A stretch of 64,000 bases of DNA from Terrimonas sp964445775 (GTDB lineage Bacteria; Bacteroidota; Bacteroidia; Chitinophagales; Chitinophagaceae), in assembly GCA_964445775.1 (NCBI GenBank), contig CAYUMH010000004.1, positions 84,403 through 148,402 on the forward strand, written 5' to 3'. Positions 61,073-64,000 of this stretch are shown in pieces (the stretch's first letter is position 1; each line of letters begins with the position of its first letter). Both the position numbers and the translations under genes were made by a program. A model generated the notes under the pieces. That model saw nothing but the letters and a program-made list of their open reading frames with translations, did no database searches and was not told the origin of the DNA.

Positions 61073-61080
61073 AATATTGT
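61073..61080 (+). promoter_or_regulatory. Possible -7 element of clpC
   Basis: TATATTTG matches TAnnTTTG and lies 20 nt upstream of the clpC ATG. No good -33 TTTG is present at the expected distance. Confidence 0.3.
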
Positions 61081-61100
61081 ATCAAACCATATAAGTACAA

Positions 61101-63629
61101 ATGGATAATAATTTTTCAGCACAAGTTAAGGAGATCATATCGTTTAGTAGGGAGGAAGCGCTGCGATTGGGAAATGATTTCATAGGAACAGAACACCTGT
61201 TGCTTGGCCTTATCCGTGAGGGCGATAATACCGCCGTCAGGATATTGAAAAGCTTTAATGTTGATCTGTACGAGCTTCGAAAGGAAATTGAACTGGCCGT
61301 TAAGGATAAAACCGGTAAAAATATTGCCAATATCAACAGCCTGCCCCTGACAAGGCAAGCGGAGAAAGTAATACGGGTAACGGTTTTAGAGGCCAAGGCA
61401 TTGAAAAGCTCCACCGTGGAAACAGAGCACCTTATGCTATCGATTTTGAAGAACAAAGAAAATATTGCTACTCAAATTTTAAATCAGTTTGACGTGGATT
61501 ACGATTTATTCAGACAGGAACTGGGCATTGTTAAGTCTAACGATCCCCGGGCAGATTACGCCGACGAAAACGAAGACGATTTTGACGACGAAAAGAAATA
61601 TGCACAACAAAAGGGTGGTGCCGGCAAACAGGGGGCTGCCAAGAGCAAAACTCCGGTTTTAGACAATTTTGGCCGTGATATTACCAAGTTGGCAGAATTA
61701 GGTACCCTGGACCCGATTGTAGGCCGTGAGGCCGAGATTGAGCGGGTATCTCAGATACTTTCGCGCCGTAAAAAGAATAACCCTATTTTAATTGGTGAAC
61801 CCGGGGTGGGTAAAACCGCCATTGTGGAAGGCCTGGCGCTGCGTATTGTACAGCGTAAAGTAAGCAGGGTATTATTTGATAAAAGGGTGGTGTCGCTTGA
61901 CCTCGCAGCCCTGGTGGCAGGTACAAAATACCGTGGCCAGTTTGAGGAGCGTATGAAAGCCATCATGAATGAACTGGAGAAAAACAGGGACGTGATCCTG
62001 TTTATTGATGAGTTGCATACCATTGTTGGTGCCGGTGGCGCCAGCGGATCACTGGATGCTTCCAATATCTTTAAACCGGCCCTTGCCCGCGGTGAGCTGC
62101 AATGCATTGGCGCTTCTACTTTAGATGAGTACCGCCAGTATATTGAGAAAGACGGTGCATTGGACAGGCGTTTCCAGAAAGTAATTATTGATCCGCCAAG
62201 CGTGGACGATACCATACAGATACTGAATAACATTAAAAGCAAGTACGAAGACTATCACAATGTTATTTACGACCAGGAGGCTATTGACGCCTGCGTTAAG
62301 TTAAGTGACCGCTATGTAACCGACCGTTTATTGCCCGATAAGGCGATTGACGTGATGGACGAAGTAGGCGCCCGTGTGCATTTGAAAAATATTAATGTGC
62401 CGGACAATATCGTGGAGCTGGAAAAGAAAATTGAAGATGTTAAGGTTGAGAAAAATAAGGTGGTAAAAAGCCAGAAGTTTGAAGAAGCGGCTTCACTGCG
62501 TGATGCAGAGAAACGTTTGGCCGAACAACTGGAAAAAGCCAAGAGCGATTGGGAGGAAGAAAGCAAACATAAACGTTACCCTATTAATGAAGAGGCGATT
62601 GCCGAAGTAATTAGTATGATGACGGGCATACCGGTAAAACGTATGGTGGAGGCCGAAACCGACAAGTTGCGCAAAATGGGCGACGACATGAAGGGTATGG
62701 TAATTGGCCAGGACGAAGCCATTACCAAAGTGGTAAAAGCTATACAACGTAACCGTGTTGGCTTAAAAGATCCTAAAAAACCAATTGGTACCTTTATATT
62801 CTTAGGTCCTACGGGTGTAGGTAAAACCGAGCTGGCCCGTTCGCTGGCACGCCACATGTTTGACTCGGAAGATGCGCTGATCCGCATTGACATGAGTGAG
62901 TACATGGAGAAATTTACCGTAAGCCGTTTAATTGGTGCACCTCCCGGCTATGTAGGATACGAAGAAGGCGGACAGCTGACCGAAAAGGTACGCCGTAAAC
63001 CTTACAGCGTGATCCTGCTGGACGAGATTGAAAAAGCGCACCCCGATATTTATAATATTTTATTACAGGTATTGGATGATGGCCAGCTGACAGATGGTTT
63101 AGGCCGTAAGGTTAACTTTAAGAACAGTTTGATCATCATGACCTCTAATATTGGTGTACGCCAGTTAAAAGATTTTGGTGCGGGTGTAGGTTTTACCACT
63201 GCTTCCAAAATGGAACATGAGGATGAAGCCAATAAAGCAGTGATTGAAAAAGCGTTAAAACGTACTTTTTCACCGGAGTTCTTAAACCGTATTGATGATG
63301 TGATCATCTTTAACAGCCTGACCAAGGACAATATTTACCTGATCATTGATATCCTGATGAAGGGTGTGATGAAAAGGATCAAAGACCTGGGCTTTGGCTT
63401 AGAGTTGACAGAAGAGGCAAAATCGTTCCTGGCCGATAAGGGTTACGACGTACAGTTTGGTGCAAGACCTTTACACAGGGCTATTCAAAAATACCTGGAA
63501 GACCCGCTGGCGGAAGAAATTCTGAACATGAGCGTTAAACCCGGTGATACATTGATAGCCGAACTGGATAAGGAAAACGATAAAATAAAATTTATCTACA
63601 AACCCCAGGAAAAAGCATCGGAAGTATAA
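61101..63629 (+). CDS. clpC: ClpC-type AAA+ unfoldase, ATP-binding subunit of Clp protease
   Basis: The 842-residue protein has two Clp-N repeats (about residues 1-150), a Glu/Asp-rich linker, and two AAA+ modules. D1 has GEPGVGKTA with Lys238 and FIDELHTIVGAGG. D2 has GPTGVGKTELA with Lys575 and LLDEIEKAHPD. Between them, EEAASLRDAEKRLAEQL is a UVR motif and short middle domain, marking ClpC rather than ClpB or ClpA. ClpC unfolds substrates for ClpP and often works with adaptor proteins. The C-terminal D2 small domain is complete (YDVQFGARPLHRAIQKYLEDPLA). A terminator follows. Confidence 0.96.
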   Translation: MDNNFSAQVKEIISFSREEALRLGNDFIGTEHLLLGLIREGDNTAVRILKSFNVDLYELRKEIELAVKDKTGKNIANINSLPLTRQAEKVIRVTVLEAKALKSSTVETEHLMLSILKNKENIATQILNQFDVDYDLFRQELGIVKSNDPRADYADENEDDFDDEKKYAQQKGGAGKQGAAKSKTPVLDNFGRDITKLAELGTLDPIVGREAEIERVSQILSRRKKNNPILIGEPGVGKTAIVEGLALRIVQRKVSRVLFDKRVVSLDLAALVAGTKYRGQFEERMKAIMNELEKNRDVILFIDELHTIVGAGGASGSLDASNIFKPALARGELQCIGASTLDEYRQYIEKDGALDRRFQKVIIDPPSVDDTIQILNNIKSKYEDYHNVIYDQEAIDACVKLSDRYVTDRLLPDKAIDVMDEVGARVHLKNINVPDNIVELEKKIEDVKVEKNKVVKSQKFEEAASLRDAEKRLAEQLEKAKSDWEEESKHKRYPINEEAIAEVISMMTGIPVKRMVEAETDKLRKMGDDMKGMVIGQDEAITKVVKAIQRNRVGLKDPKKPIGTFIFLGPTGVGKTELARSLARHMFDSEDALIRIDMSEYMEKFTVSRLIGAPPGYVGYEEGGQLTEKVRRKPYSVILLDEIEKAHPDIYNILLQVLDDGQLTDGLGRKVNFKNSLIIMTSNIGVRQLKDFGAGVGFTTASKMEHEDEANKAVIEKALKRTFSPEFLNRIDDVIIFNSLTKDNIYLIIDILMKGVMKRIKDLGFGLELTEEAKSFLADKGYDVQFGARPLHRAIQKYLEDPLAEEILNMSVKPGDTLIAELDKENDKIKFIYKPQEKASEV

Positions 63630-63639
63630 AAAACAAAGA

Positions 63640-63722
63640 CCGGAAGCAATAAGTTCCGGGAAGTATAATAAAACAGATTGGGTAGTAAGCTAAAAGCTCC
63701 GGGTTAAACCGGAGCTTTTTTT
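63640..63722 (+). terminator. Terminator region after clpC
   Basis: A small hairpin, CCGGAA (63640-63645) with TTCCGG (63654-63659), is followed by a strong terminator. The latter is AAAAGCTCCGG (63692-63702) paired with CCGGAGCTTTT (63709-63719) and followed by T residues. Confidence 0.85.
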
Positions 63723-63762
63723 ATTGTAGTATTCTTTTGTTACATTAAGTATTTCATTACTA

Positions 63763-64000
63763 TCATTTTACAGTAATCTTGCCCACCGATACTTTACTTT
63801 TAATTAGCCCCATATAGGTTTTCCCCACCAGGTACATATCCTTGCCAAAAATGGATGAAAGCCTGGGCATAGCAGGCGGAATACCGTCATTGGAAAAGAA
63901 AAGTTTTCGGGTCATTTTTCCTGTTGCCATATCAATGCTAACGGTAAAGCAACTGGATTTTTTATAGGTTTGAATTTTCTTTACTTTATTGCCCGGTTCA
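63763..64000 (-). CDS. C-terminal fragment of an unknown protein, cut by window edge
   Basis: An open frame of 78 codons on the minus strand ends at TGA 63763-63765 and runs off the right edge, so its start is outside the window. The visible part (VSIDMATGKMTRKLFFSNDGIPPAMPRLS in two pieces, then IFGKDMYLVGKTYMGLIKSKVSVGKITVK) looks like alternating beta strands, compatible with the last strands of a beta-propeller or beta-sandwich. No family is recognised. It converges on clpC. Confidence 0.65.
   Translation of the reverse strand, partial: EPGNKVKKIQTYKKSSCFTVSIDMATGKMTRKLFFSNDGIPPAMPRLSSIFGKDMYLVGKTYMGLIKSKVSVGKITVK

Overview
The window looks like a chromosomal segment of a Bacteroidota bacterium, most likely Chitinophagaceae or a close relative. 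The evidence is a SusC/SusD pair, an FtsZ with a very long linker, TPR sensor proteins ending in LuxR or histidine-kinase modules, a promoter of the TTTG/TAnnTTTG type, and the gene order of its division cluster. Family placement is inference. No rRNA, tRNA, CRISPR array, transposase or phage gene was seen.

Layout. 1-4.7 kb: a cut-off HtrA protease, a Dps ferritin, an NRAMP metal transporter with DtxR-like operator repeats, and queA. 5.2-22.6 kb: a complete dcw cluster in the order mraZ, rsmH, ftsL, ftsI, murE, mraY, murD, ftsW, murG, murC, ftsQ, ftsA, ftsZ, all on the + strand, building meso-DAP peptidoglycan and the divisome. 23.1-32.2 kb: housekeeping and accessory genes (SDR epimerase, DUF4269 protein, lipoprotein, ABC-2 exporter, M10-like metalloprotease, FadN-type beta-oxidation enzyme, MscS channel, small secreted protein). 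32.4-46.9 kb: a TPR-LuxR regulator followed by a polysaccharide-utilisation-like locus: SusC, SusD, GH2 beta-galactosidase, GH63-like alpha-glucosidase and a fused small-molecule kinase/PLP phospho-lyase. 47-49.6 kb: a DUF389 membrane protein and an MFS exporter. 49.8-56.2 kb: SNF2 ATPase, GNAT acetyltransferase, histone-H1-like protein, MgtE and a SET-domain protein, bounded by two inverted copies of a 127-bp repeat. 56.3-64 kb: a TPR histidine kinase with its response regulator, dapB, a TPR lipoprotein, a STAS protein, clpC and a cut-off unknown gene.

Two observations stand out. First, the glycan locus encodes what would be needed to take apart the collagen unit glucosyl-alpha-1,2-galactosyl-beta-hydroxylysine: an alpha-glucosidase, a beta-galactosidase and a fusion resembling hydroxylysine kinase joined to phosphohydroxylysine phospho-lyase. 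Second, at least ten intergenic sites carry degenerate tandem repeats with the same 7-nt period but different word families. Several of these arrays begin at, or within a few bases of, a stop codon, and some occur as inverted pairs.

Start codons were moved inward from the longest reading frame wherever that frame began at TTG or GTG and a better ATG followed. All functions are read from motifs by eye; no search was run.
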